A DNA stretch of 64,000 nucleotides from Stieleria varia (GCF_038443385.1 NZ_CP151726.1:3968001-4032000); one strand, 5' to 3'. Counted from the stretch's first letter, positions 18,368 to 26,988 are shown. Numbers and translations are program-made. The notes: a model not told the origin generated them from the sequence alone.

Positions 18368-19233
18368 TCACCGAATACGCAGGAAAGGCGTTCGATATCC
18401 TTCCACGCTAATTTGCGCTTCGGAACCATCCTCATACAGGAACTCTTGATCAGGACTACCAACACTTCGGATTTCCAGCCGTGAAATGAGATTTGCATCG
18501 GTTTTCGACTCGGCCGAAGCTTCTTTCGCGCCACCGCCACCTCTCGCACGCGACCTATTGCTGGATCGTCAGGCAACGAATCAAGTTTTTAAGGCCACGT
18601 TCGACAGTGAGCCGGGAGCAGTTGGTAGTTCGTCAGATTTGTCCGATTACACGGTATCCATCACGCTTCGATTGTCGGGCTACGAAACGACCTCGATCTT
18701 ATTCATTGAGCGCATTCGCAAAATTCCGTGTCTGTCATTCCACCTCGTCAAAGCCATCAACCGCCACGGTGAACTGGCCCGTACGAATCAGCGATCGCAC
18801 CATCGCGATGATTGGTTTTCTTTCGGGCAGGCTTCATAAAGAATCATTGGAGAGCACTTCCAGAGTCCGCCTGTACCTCTGGTACCAGAAAAGAAAAAAT
18901 GGAATTGGGTGCATCTTCTTTTCCGCACGTTGGGATGTCCTGAAAGCAAATACTGATCACGATGTGACGATACCGAAGATCCGATAGCAGGTGATATCGA
19001 TCGGGTACTGACTCCCAGCGGTCTTGGCGATCGTCTTTCAAACCGGCCGTCAAGTTCTGGCCCTGATCCGGTAGTTGCTCCCGTTGCAGATACTGTTTTG
19101 CGGAACGCCTCTCGTCCGACGTCAATTTCAGAGAATAGACTCGCTGATCCGCGACGAAAGGCAGATTGCGAATCGCCGGGGCATTCTCGACCGCCGAGTC
19201 GGCTGTTGGGAAATCTGGATCGTCAAGGAACAT
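18368..19233 (-). pseudogene. Decayed NACHT-like NTPase of the same family
   Basis: The N-terminus is intact from 19233: residues 24-37 read LPFVADQRVYSLKL, followed by YLQREQLPDQG and RYHLLSDLRYRHIVI, aligning well with the NTPase at 12124. The P-loop is then lost (ICFQDIPTCGKE) and the frame ends at 18844. Just beyond, in another frame, about 18737-18802 reads MVRSLIRTGQFTVAVDGFDEVE and then a stop, a clear Walker B remnant. A third coding-like frame ends at a TGA at 18368-18370 (LISRLEIRSVGSPDQ and so on). The order N-tag, lost Walker A, Walker B, C-terminal scrap indicates deletions plus frameshifts in a once complete gene placed between the E1-like and CHAT genes. Confidence 0.75.
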
Positions 19234-19300
19234 GGCAGTGGTGACCGAGGACGCTGGGTGGACGGATCACAGTTTACCGAAGCCACCGCATCGAGTGAGA

Positions 19301-20650
19301 TCACGTTTCACAGATCTCACATTTTCCAGGAGAGTGGACACGTTGAGCGACGGACTGGATTCCTACGCCCTGTTCCCAGCGAAGACGGTGCCAGAATGGA
19401 CCATTGATCCGACCGGCGAGGAAATCGAACCACATCTGCATCGCCACGCCTACCGCCATGCTGTTGAGCGAAACCAAAGAGCCTGTGCGCCCGCCTCGTT
19501 GCCAGTCGGGCGTCAATTCAATGTCCGATGCTTGAGGAGTGGTCAATGTGGAATCCGACGTCATCGATGATACGTCCACGGCGCTGACGCATCGAACGCA
19601 ACAACCGGGCAGCAGCAATCTCACATCGGCACCAAGATCTCGGTCATATTCCAGGTCAAAAGAGAGGGGCGACTCATTCTCAGATACATCACCGCCGAGA
19701 TCATCCGGTTGTGGCGAGACTCGGTGTCGGACGATCGTTCCCAAGTCGAGATGTGGCTTGACCAACCGCGCGGCGATTCGGGACGCTTGTTCACGAGCGT
19801 CAGGATTGTCCACGCAACTGACCAACAGATCGACGCATTTCGCCTTTTCCAAAACCAACGGATCGTCTGCGGTCCGTGTCAGGCCAACGAGATGTGCGTC
19901 GGGACGAATTTCATTCAAGTGTTCGACTAGTCGGACCGTTTTGAATCTGCCAAGATCAGATTCCCGAGTTCCAAAGGTGGCGTCCAAATTGTGCGATTCA
20001 ATTTCGTCGGGATCGGTGACGATCAGCTTCTGCACTCCGCTGCGGACGAGACTTTCTCCCATCAAGCCACCCAAACGCCCGGCGCCGATCAACAGAACAC
20101 TCGATTCGTGAACACGCCGAAACACGTTTTCACCGAGCGCCCCGACCTGTCGACTCCAACGTGCGGGTTCGTCGTTGATGGGCGGGGCATTTTCTGCACG
20201 AGAGAACACCGGCATGCGTGGACCGACGAGTCGGACTTCATCCAGCGGCACCAGCTGGTCACCGCCGGCGATCAAGCCGATCCAGCCCGAGTGATCATCT
20301 CCGAGTCCGGTTTGCAGATACACCATCCATTGGCCCGAACAAAGCTCGCTTTGCTCAATTCGATGCCGAACCGTTGACTCTCCCGTCGATGACGGGTTGT
20401 CCAGGAGGAGCCAGTCGTCCATCGCGGAAAGTTTACGTCCACTAGGAGGGGTTTCACCAAATCGCATGTGTCGAACGATCAGATCACAGAAATGGTCGTG
20501 AAAGCTCCGTTGGACGTAGCCCCAAGCGATCTGCTGTCGCCCCGTAGCGAGTTCGCCGTACGCATTGTTCCAGAGTGATGAAGGGATGATTAGTCGTCGA
20601 ATGAAGTTTGACATGTCAGTCGCATCGAGTGGAGAGCATTGGTTGATCAT
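19301..20650 (-). CDS. E1/ThiF-family adenylating-enzyme-like protein with N-terminal JAB-like region
   Basis: A 449-residue protein (ATG at 20650; an in-frame ATG at 20614 is an alternative). The E1 signature RWSRQVGALGEN (164-175) leads into the nucleotide-binding VLLIGAGRLGG (185-195), then IVTDPDEIESHNLDATFG and a lysine in GRFKTVRL (237). Two cysteine pairs (CCVRC at 350-354, CEIC at 444-447) fit the structural zinc site of E1 proteins. Residues about 15-145 (LIIPSSLWNNAYGELATG to HSGWIGLIAGG) have the outline of a JAB/MPN peptidase but lack a clear HxH metal motif, so it may be inactive. E1 enzymes adenylate the C-terminus of ubiquitin-like or sulfur-carrier proteins. No ubiquitin-like protein is evident nearby. 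It heads the minus-strand set. Confidence 0.85.
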   Translation of the reverse strand: MINQCSPLDATDMSNFIRRLIIPSSLWNNAYGELATGRQQIAWGYVQRSFHDHFCDLIVRHMRFGETPPSGRKLSAMDDWLLLDNPSSTGESTVRHRIEQSELCSGQWMVYLQTGLGDDHSGWIGLIAGGDQLVPLDEVRLVGPRMPVFSRAENAPPINDEPARWSRQVGALGENVFRRVHESSVLLIGAGRLGGLMGESLVRSGVQKLIVTDPDEIESHNLDATFGTRESDLGRFKTVRLVEHLNEIRPDAHLVGLTRTADDPLVLEKAKCVDLLVSCVDNPDAREQASRIAARLVKPHLDLGTIVRHRVSPQPDDLGGDVSENESPLSFDLEYDRDLGADVRLLLPGCCVRCVSAVDVSSMTSDSTLTTPQASDIELTPDWQRGGRTGSLVSLNSMAVGVAMQMWFDFLAGRINGPFWHRLRWEQGVGIQSVAQRVHSPGKCEICET

Positions 20651-20692
20651 TAGGTGGAGAACACCAACTATCCAGGAGTCGGATGTTCTACG

Positions 20693-20989
20693 TCACCCTC
20701 CCAGCGAAGCCTCCGGGAGGGTCGGGAATCGAGCCTTCAGCGAGATTGCCGGGGAGGGCATAATCGCGATGTTCAAACGAGTGGAGAGAAATCAAATCAC
20801 TCATCAGCGAACATCAATCGGTGTTGCTTCGCCGAATGTCGGCAGCCCTCCCCGGCCGCTACCGCGTCCGACCCTCCCGAAACGGGAGGGTGATGACACA
20901 TACGCTCAATCTCGTACGACACCCTCCCAGCGCAGCGTCTGGGAGGGTCGGGAATCGAGCGTTCAGCGAGATTGCCGGGGAGGGCTGTC
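20693..20989. repeat. Three REP-like nested hairpins
   Basis: Elements lie at about 20693-20758, 20846-20891 and 20929-20989, just upstream of the E1-like gene. They are the rightmost copies of this repeat that I noticed. The rest of 20990-21112 contains nothing recognised. Confidence 0.85.
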
Positions 20990-21112
20990 AGCGCGTATCT
21001 TCCGCCACTCGCCCCTACCCTCTCTTGGCTTCTCTGCTCCGACCTTCTCCAAAATTCCTGTCGGAAAGTTGAAGTGCCGCAATAAGGAATGTCCGAACTG
21101 GTTTCAGTTCGT

Positions 21113-21322
21113 TCAATCAGCGTCCGCGAGCGCCATGAACTCAGCCAAGGCCGCAGCCGCTTCCGCTTCACGGCGGATAGCTCTCTTCTTCCGCGTTTCT
21201 GCGAGCGAAGTTTCGATCCTGGTGGTTTCACTCTTTACCATCGCAAAGATTTCAAAGGTCGTCGCGATCTTTGGTGAGTCAGTTTGTGGAGAGACAAAGG
21301 TTTGGGTTGAAGCGGTACTCAT
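21113..21322 (-). CDS. Small hypothetical protein (69 aa)
   Basis: The frame is open farther upstream, but the ATG at 21322 is preceded by GGAG at a good distance and begins a coherent small protein: MSTASTQTFVSPQTD, then KIATTFEIFAMVKSETTRI and a charged alanine-rich helix ending EFMALADAD. It looks cytoplasmic and helical. No family is recognised. It is isolated between repeats and the tRNA fragment, so no partner can be named. Confidence 0.5.
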   Translation of the reverse strand: MSTASTQTFVSPQTDSPKIATTFEIFAMVKSETTRIETSLAETRKKRAIRREAEAAAALAEFMALADAD

Positions 21323-22321
21323 CGAAGGTGCTCCTTCGCAAATCGGGGGAATGCGTGATGCTGGAAAAACCGGCGCACATACGCCGTCCAGCACACTGAA
21401 GAAGGCAGCCAAACTTCTCATCTTTGCCCGAGTGTTGGAGATTTGAGTCGAGATTCCTCTGCCTATTACAAGTCTATCTGTGCAGGAACACCGCCCTGGA
21501 TCGATTCCGCAGGAGAACCCAACCCAGAGATTCCATTGATCACAGGTAACCGTCTCGCGGGAAAACGAACTTCGCGAGTTCCATCCTCCGTAAAGATTGA
21601 TGAAACGCGTCATGCAAAATCTGACCATGACCGGATTTTGCGTCTTGAGATTGATGATGGATTAAATGCTCTATAGATATCCCGGTGAGAACGATTGTGC
21701 TTCCAAAGCACGTCGCTTCACAGAATATGGCAGACTGAAGAGCCCGTCAGCATTGATCGCGTTGAAATAGGTCGCCGTCTGATGATCGTTCTTCTTCACT
21801 GAAGGAGGGGGGAAGGGCGGACTTAGCGGAGAAGAAAAGTTGAGAGTTAGCGTTCTCATCATCGCGCTCGGTTTCGAGAACGCAAACGGTGCGCAACAAC
21901 CGTTGAATTGCGTGTTCGCCGGTGCTTTAACAGCCAAACGTTGGACTGCGGAGCGGTAAGGCTGGGACCAACTGAGGTCGGCGGGGTAACATTTGAACCG
22001 TTTTCCATCTTTCGCGATCGTGCAGTTACCAAGCATCGCTGAACTCACGCGTGAGAACCAAAACATCGGGAATGTCATCGAGCGATTGCGACGATCAAGC
22101 GATTGCCGTTTCAAAGCGACGTTTGTAACGGTGCCATGTCGCTCCGCGCATAAATGGTACGCATACCAGAAATGGGTAATTGGCGACCTGGATTGACTGC
22201 TTCAATACCACTATGAACGCCCTTCATTGCAATTCGCATTGCACTCTGATAGGATGCTCTGCACGAAGAAAGCGGGGTTTTCCTTGCAAAAACCGTGGTT
22301 TGCTTAGAGCGATTAAAGTCG
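21323..22321. other. Mostly non-coding stretch with one doubtful open frame
   Basis: A minus-strand frame of 147 codons at 21671-22114 includes MLGNCTIAKDGKRFKCYPAD and YRSAVQRLAVKAPANTQFNG, which look faintly protein-like, but the rest is low-complexity proline and serine. It may be a gene relic. No other feature is recognised before the tRNA fragment. Confidence 0.35.
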
Positions 22322-22363
22322 TTCGCAATGCAGAGGTCGAGGGTTCAAATCCCTTCAGCTCCA
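22322..22363 (+). other. 3' part of a tRNA-Ala(CGC) gene, candidate att scar
   Basis: From the anticodon loop TTCGCAA onward the sequence matches a tRNA-Ala 3' half: stem TGCAG, variable loop AGGTC, T-arm GAGGG-TTCAAAT-CCCTT, acceptor strand CAGCTCC and discriminator A. The 5' acceptor (expected GGAGCTG or GGGGCTG), D-arm and 5' anticodon stem are absent. Partial tRNA 3' ends of this kind are typical of attachment sites left by tyrosine-integrase elements. Confidence 0.65.
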
Positions 22364-22414
22364 TCTTTGAAAGTTTCGATCTTCGCGACGAACGTTTGAA
22401 TCGTCGCTCGCGTC

Positions 22415-22440
22415 ATCGTCGCTCGACTTTCCAAGTCGAT
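22415..22440. repeat. Single arm of the CGACTTGGAAAGTCGA hairpin repeat
   Basis: The 26 bases ending in the arm TCGACTTTCCAAGTCG match the right half of the hairpin at 33745-33790, including the preceding ATCGTCGC. Confidence 0.6.
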
Positions 22441-22746
22441 AGCGTGCGGCATCCTAGAGGTGACCAGTTCATGCGCATTCCCGCCAGCGCAGGCCGAAGG
22501 TGCTGTGGTTTCGCAGATCCCGGATTGCACTACTCGACCGGTACCCATTTGCGATCAGCGGTGGGGCGCACTGGTCGTCTTCATCGCACCAGTCCTACTG
22601 GCGACTTAGAGTGGCCAATGTCATCACGTGATTCTAAAGCCTAGACACCAGCGACATCACCCATCTGCCGCAATGGTTTGCGTTTCAGTGAAATCATGCA
22701 GGCTGCGTCGCCCCCAACGTGCGTAAAAAGTACCTGGAGTTGTGCC

Positions 22747-23720
22747 GCAAGCTGTGGAAGCGATCGCATCCCGAGTCGGACGACCCGATGGAAGCGGATT
22801 CGCAATCGCCTTTGGAAGAATCAACAACCAAAGAACTTCACGACTGGACTGCTCAAAGTTTCGTGTTGGTATTGTTTTTTCAGTCCATGTTTTCATTGCA
22901 TGCATCGCAATCAAAGTGAGCCTCAGGCGCTAGCCGTGGGCCGGCACCACTCAAAGTTCGGTGTTGACATTGTTTTTTCAGTCCATGTTTTTATTGCATG
23001 CATCGCAATCAAAGTGAGCCTCAGGCGCTAGCCGTGGGCAGGCACCACAATCCGCCTCATGCCCACGGCTAGCCCCTGAGGTTCACTGAGGCCACCAGCT
23101 GCGCCTGCAGTAGGGGACATAAACTTGCGCAAACCCAAAAAGACACAACCCCAAATCTTGAACAGCCCAGCGCAAGCCGCATCGACTCAGGTTGTTCCGC
23201 ATTGGCGACGGGCACTGGCTGCGGTGATCGGGCAGCGGATATCGATGCCAAGCAAGAACGCATTCATCAATGGCATCCGATCTGGACTGATTCAGCCTGA
23301 TGCTCATTGGTTGAACTTGTTCGAGCAGGCGATCGAATTGGTGAGCGAAGAAGCGGAGTGGCCCGAAGCAACCGCGAGACCACCGTGACATCGAGTTCAA
23401 GCATTCCATCACGTTGTTTCGCACCCATTGGTTTTCAATCACAAACCGACCAAGCTCCTCAATCGTCTGTGCTGATACTCGACGCCGATTTTGGCACCAA
23501 ACAGCAAGTTCAACCGCCACGGCGTGAATGTTTCGAGTCACTCAGAGTGATCGCATCGCCTGCAATCGAGCCAACCAAGCGAAAGAGACCGCGTTGCTCA
23601 CCCAAGTCACACTGGGCAGTCTCGGCAACCAGCTAAACCAGCAAATCTAGCTGGCAGCCAACCAAAGAAAGAAACCCTCAATCAACGTCTGCGCGCTCGT
23701 CGGAGGGTTCGAGAATTAAG
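22747..23720 (+). repeat. Degenerate repeat unit, copy 1 (former coding segment)
   Basis: Blocks in this unit recur at 24440-24690 (partial) and 26147-26912. One block at 22747-22845 encodes fragments such as ESDDPMEADSQSPLEEST. A second encodes VVPHWRRALAAVIGQRI with MPSKNAFINGIRSGLIQ and ends WPEATARPP-stop at 23388. A third non-coding block carries CACTGGGCAGTCTCGGCAA. An unrelated tandem repeat is inserted at 22853. The unit seems to derive from one lost gene of unknown function. Confidence 0.7.
22853..23045. repeat. Tandem direct repeat of about 97 bp, two copies
   Basis: Two adjacent near-identical copies contain TTGTTTTTTCAGTCCATG, TTGCATGCATCGCAATCAAA and GCGCTAGCCGTGGGC. They differ at a few positions. 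No coding function is likely. Confidence 0.85.
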
Positions 23721-23972
23721 AAGTGAACGCTCCCACAATGCAGAGCCGCGGAGGCGGCGGAAGCGTAAAGCCTGGGACGTGAGTCCCAGGTCTCGTTTCG
23801 AAAGCGGTCTCGATTGAGCCCCGAAGGCGGCGACAGATAGTGAGTGATACACTGCCGTCACTGTCGCCGCTTCGCGGCCTATCAGACGCGATGATGGGGT
23901 ACCCCAAGGGGCTGACGCCCCATGCTTTGCCCTATCGCTGCTCCGCAGCTATCTGTTCAAGGCGAAGTCATC

Positions 23973-24107
23973 GTAGGTCATGCTATGCATGACGAAATAC
24001 GGCACGCGCATTAACACGTGGGGTGACCTGTACTCGGGAACAACGCTCGGTGACGTCCGGTGTGCTGGTTGTGATGTACCGATGGCGTCATGCACAGCAT
24101 GACCTAC
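23973..24107. repeat. Long-range inverted repeat, 22-bp arms
   Basis: The arms at 23973-23994 (GTAGGTCATGC...) and 24086-24107 (...GCATGACCTAC) are near-perfect reverse complements around about 90 bp of non-coding DNA, as in a small non-autonomous element. Confidence 0.7.
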
Positions 24108-24183
24108 TGGAACTGCGGAGCATGTCGTATTGATGAATCTATCTGTTCAGCGCAAGGAATCTGTCGTGTCTCGAATGTTTGCA

Positions 24184-24242
24184 CGCGAAGACGCTAAGGC
24201 GCGAAGGACGAGCCTCTTTCTTCGCGTCTTAGCGCCTTCGCG
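24184..24242. repeat. Hairpin with 23-bp arms
   Basis: The arms begin CGCGAAGACGCTAAGG and CTTCGCGTCTTAGCGC and are complementary apart from two positions, with a 13-base loop. It could act as a strong stem in RNA, but no gene ends beside it. Confidence 0.8.
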
Positions 24243-24439
24243 TGAGAATCAAAAAAGAAAAAGGCTGCGGGGGTGGAGATGACAGTCTCAAAGGGAGCCA
24301 CCGTGGCAGCAGCAAACTTTCCCTCTACGCTCTCTGCGTTTCATCTTCAGCAGCCTTCACTCAGATCGCACATCAGATTGCAGTACTATGAGGTGCGAAT
24401 AAAACCACCTTTTCGCCTCCCAGCGACGGGCACTCGCCG

Positions 24440-24690
24440 AAGTGCTTGCGCAGCGTTGCACGATGCCGAGCAAGAACGCATTCATCAATTGCATCCGCTC
24501 TGGACTGATTCAGCCTGACGATCATTGGTTGAGCAACGAACCGCATTGCTTACCCAAGTCACACTGGGCAGTCTCGGCAACCAGTTAAACCAGCAAGTCC
24601 TAGCTGGCAGCCAACCAAAGAAAGTAACCCTCACTCAACGTCTGGGCGCTCGGCAGAAGGTTCGGGATTTAAGAAGTTAAGAAGTTTAAG
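24440..24690 (+). repeat. Degenerate repeat unit, copy 2 (partial)
   Basis: It contains the blocks AGCAAGAACGCATTCATCAA, CTGATTCAGCCTGACG and CACTGGGCAGTCTCGGCAA seen in copies 1 and 3, with the stretch between them deleted. Confidence 0.65.
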
Positions 24691-25005
24691 AAGTGGACGC
24701 TCCCACAATGTAGAGCCGCGGAGGCGGCGGAAGCGTAAAGCCTGGGACGTAAGTCCCAGGTCTCGTTCCGCAACGATCCCGATTGAGCCCCGAAGGTGGC
24801 GACAGATTGCGGGCGATATCGTGCCCTATCTGTCGCCGCTCCGCGGCTTTCGCAATCGGCAATGTGGCACCCCATGGGGCTGACGCCCCATGCTTTACGC
24901 TGCCGTCGCATCCGCGACTATCCACGACTCGGCTTTTAAAACCCCCTTCCCCTTATTGCGATTAAAACCCCCTTCCCCTTATTGCGATTCTGCTCTCCTG
25001 GGCGA

Positions 25006-25319
25006 TCGGTTGCGACTACTTGCACCAAGTCGTGACCGTGCCGCATGAACTCAACGATCTGATCGCCGCCAACCAAGGCACACCGCCGGAGTACCGTGGC
25101 CAGAGCGAGAATCAGCACGTCTTCGGCTACCTGGCCAAGTACGTGGCGGGCGTGGCGATTGGTGATCGGCGATTGATCCGCGTCAACGATCGCGAGGTGG
25201 TGTTCGACGCGAAGGACTATCGCGACAAGTCGCATGTGGAAGTGTCGATGCCGCCCAAGGAGTTCTGCTACGAGTTCTCCCGACACATCCTGCCGCACGG
25301 GATGCCACGCACCCGCTAG
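25006..25319 (+). pseudogene. IS91-type (Y2 HUH) transposase relic
   Basis: The frame reads HQVVTVPHELNDLIAANQ, which resembles the 'hVVFTLPHELn.L...N' segment of IS91-family transposases. It then jumps to VFGYLAKYVAGVAIGDRRLI, VVFDAKDYRD and EFCYEFSRHILPHGMPRTR, which match the family's C-terminal 'YLarYv.r.AIS..Ri', 'F.yKdyr' and 'F..HvLP.gf.RiR' blocks. The intervening several hundred bases, the N-terminal zinc region and the final part of the protein are missing, so it is inactive. The sequence just before it carries two tandem copies of a motif containing AAAACCCCCTTCCCCTTATT (24943-24986). Confidence 0.75.
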
Positions 25320-25608
25320 GGACGTGAAAAGAATTGTTGCTGCCTATGACCGTGAAGCGGTCTCAGACGGTAGCCGGCGATAGAGCGCAGCGATCATCGC
25401 CGGTTCATTCGGTCTGACGAGAACCGACCCCGGAGGCGGTCGCAGCCCAGATTCCGAGAAGCCTGCGACACCCTGCGGGGTCGATTCAACATGGTCGTCG
25501 CATACGACGGGTGCGCCTTCGGCGACCCGTGGTTACCTTCTGCGATCCCTCGCGGGATCCAATTTAATCGCGTTAGAAACCCCGTTCCCCTTTTCGAAGA
25601 AGTACTCC

Positions 25609-25774
25609 GATTAGTGTTCGATCAGTGAAGATTAGTGGTTCTGCTTCTCTTGAAGTACGATCCGTTTTCACGTTTGCGATGCGTCGTTATTAATCAGCAA
25701 GCCGACCTGTATCTCACTGGCTTGAGTGTGGTTTGTTTTTGGGAACACTAATTGGCACTAATCGAACACTAATC
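25609..25774. repeat. Inverted repeat, 19-bp arms (GATTAGTGTTCGATYAGTG)
   Basis: The left arm is at 25609-25627 and the right arm, reverse complement with one mismatch, at 25756-25774. They enclose 128 bp without coding sequence. Similarity also continues inward and outward (GATTAGTGGTTCTGCTT against AATCAGCAGAAC). Confidence 0.7.
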
Positions 25775-25922
25775 AGCAGAACTGCAAGCAGGCTGGATGA
25801 AGGCGGCTGGCCAGCAGTTACCGGCGAGGCAGGATTTGGGTCGGTATTCGGGGGAGACAAGCCTCGCGAGCATTCAGATCAGCGGAAGAAGCTAGCCCTC
25901 CCCTTCCCCTTTTCGAAGAACT

Positions 25923-26030
25923 CAGTTGGCCAAGTGCGCTTTGGTAGAAGATTACTGGTAGCGACTGCACGGGCGAGCCGTTTTCTGTGACATTTTCTAC
26001 CAGTAATCTTCTGCCATCTCCGGTCTGAAC
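25923..26030 (-). repeat. ~120-bp dispersed element, copy A
   Basis: An element with terminal inverted motifs GGTAGAAGATTACTGGTAG and CTACCAGTAATCTTCTGCC. Its reverse complement matches copy B at 30043-30164 over the whole length, from GTTCAGACCGG to TTGGCCAACTG. Confidence 0.75.
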
Positions 26031-26146
26031 CATTGAGCGCCGCGCAAAATATTCGAGAGTGGACTCTGACTCTGTTGCGGAAGAATCGCAGAAGTGTGCG
26101 TCTGTCACGAAACTCTAAAAAATTCCCTTCCCCTTTCCAAGTACGC

Positions 26147-26912
26147 CGCACGCTGTGGAAGCAATCGCATCCCGAGTCGGACGATCCTTTGGAAGCAGAT
26201 TCGCAATCGCCTTTGGAAGAATCAACAACCAAGGAACCTCACGACTATCGCTGTAAGAAGTGCAACGGCTTGGTCGACCCGGCCGGCCAGTTGGAAGGAT
26301 CGCTAACGGTCTCGCTGTTGGCTGTCGCGCACTGGGTGGTGAAATGGCAGCAGACGCAAGCCGCAACGACTCAGGTCGTTCCCCATTGGCGCCGGGCACT
26401 GGCTGCGGTGATCGGGCAGCGGATATCGATGCCAAGCAAGAACGCATTCATCAATGGCATGCGATCTGGACTGATTCAGCCTGACGATCATTGGTTGAGC
26501 CTGATCGAACAGGCGATCGAATTGGTGAGCGAAGAAGTAGAGTGGCCCGAAGCAACCGCGAGACCACCGTGACATCGAGTTCAAGCATTCCATCGCGTTG
26601 TTTCGCACTCATTGGTTTTCAAACATAAACCGACCAGGTTCATCAATCGTCTGTGCAATCGCATCACGCCGATTTTGGCACGAAACATCATGTTCAACTG
26701 CCAAAGCGCGACCGTTTCGAGTCACTCAGAGAGATCGCATCACCTGCAATCAAGCCAACCAAGAGCAAGAGACCACGTTGCTTACCCAAGTCACACTGGG
26801 CAGTCTCGGCAACCAGGTAAACCAGCAAAATCTAGCTGGCAGCGTCCCAAAGAAAGAAACCCTCACTCAACGTCCGCGCGCTGGTCGGAGGGTTCGGGAT
26901 TTAAGAAGTGAA
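26147..26912 (+). repeat. Degenerate repeat unit, copy 3 (longest coding remnant)
   Basis: This copy keeps the two coding blocks in one open frame: ESDDPLEADSQSPLEEST, then YRCKKCNGLVDPAGQLEGS (a CxxC zinc-ribbon-like pair), SLLAVAHWVVKWQQ, VVPHWRRALAAVIGQRI and WPEATARPP-stop at 26572. A promoter and credible start are missing. Family unknown. The non-coding block with CACTGGGCAGTCTCGGCAA follows at about 26790. Confidence 0.6.
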
Positions 26913-26988
26913 CTGCGGTTGAATCCCGAATCCCGAGTCTGACCCCGGCGAAGCCTTTTCAGACGCTGGTCTAAAGGCCGGTAACAGG

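Larger units (their letters stand above)
23716..24900. repeat. Duplicated segment of about 220 bp (23716-23930 and 24690-24900)
   Basis: Both copies contain GCTCCCACAATG(C/T)AGAGCC, GGAGGCGGCGGAAGCGTAAA, GGGACGT(G/A)AGTCCCAGG and a block ending GGGGCTGACGCCCCATG. The latter two segments are themselves hairpins. The copies follow the shared CACTGGGCAGTCTCGGCAA block, so the duplication is part of the larger repeated unit. Confidence 0.8.

Noticed and set aside
20565..21446. 293-codon plus-strand open frame
   Set aside because: It runs through three REP-like repeats, overlaps the E1-like start on the opposite strand and has the composition of translated repeats.
22657..26912. CRISPR array suspected because of recurring blocks
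   Set aside because: The repeats are long, irregularly spaced and partly coding; there is no short direct repeat with regular unique spacers and no cas gene.
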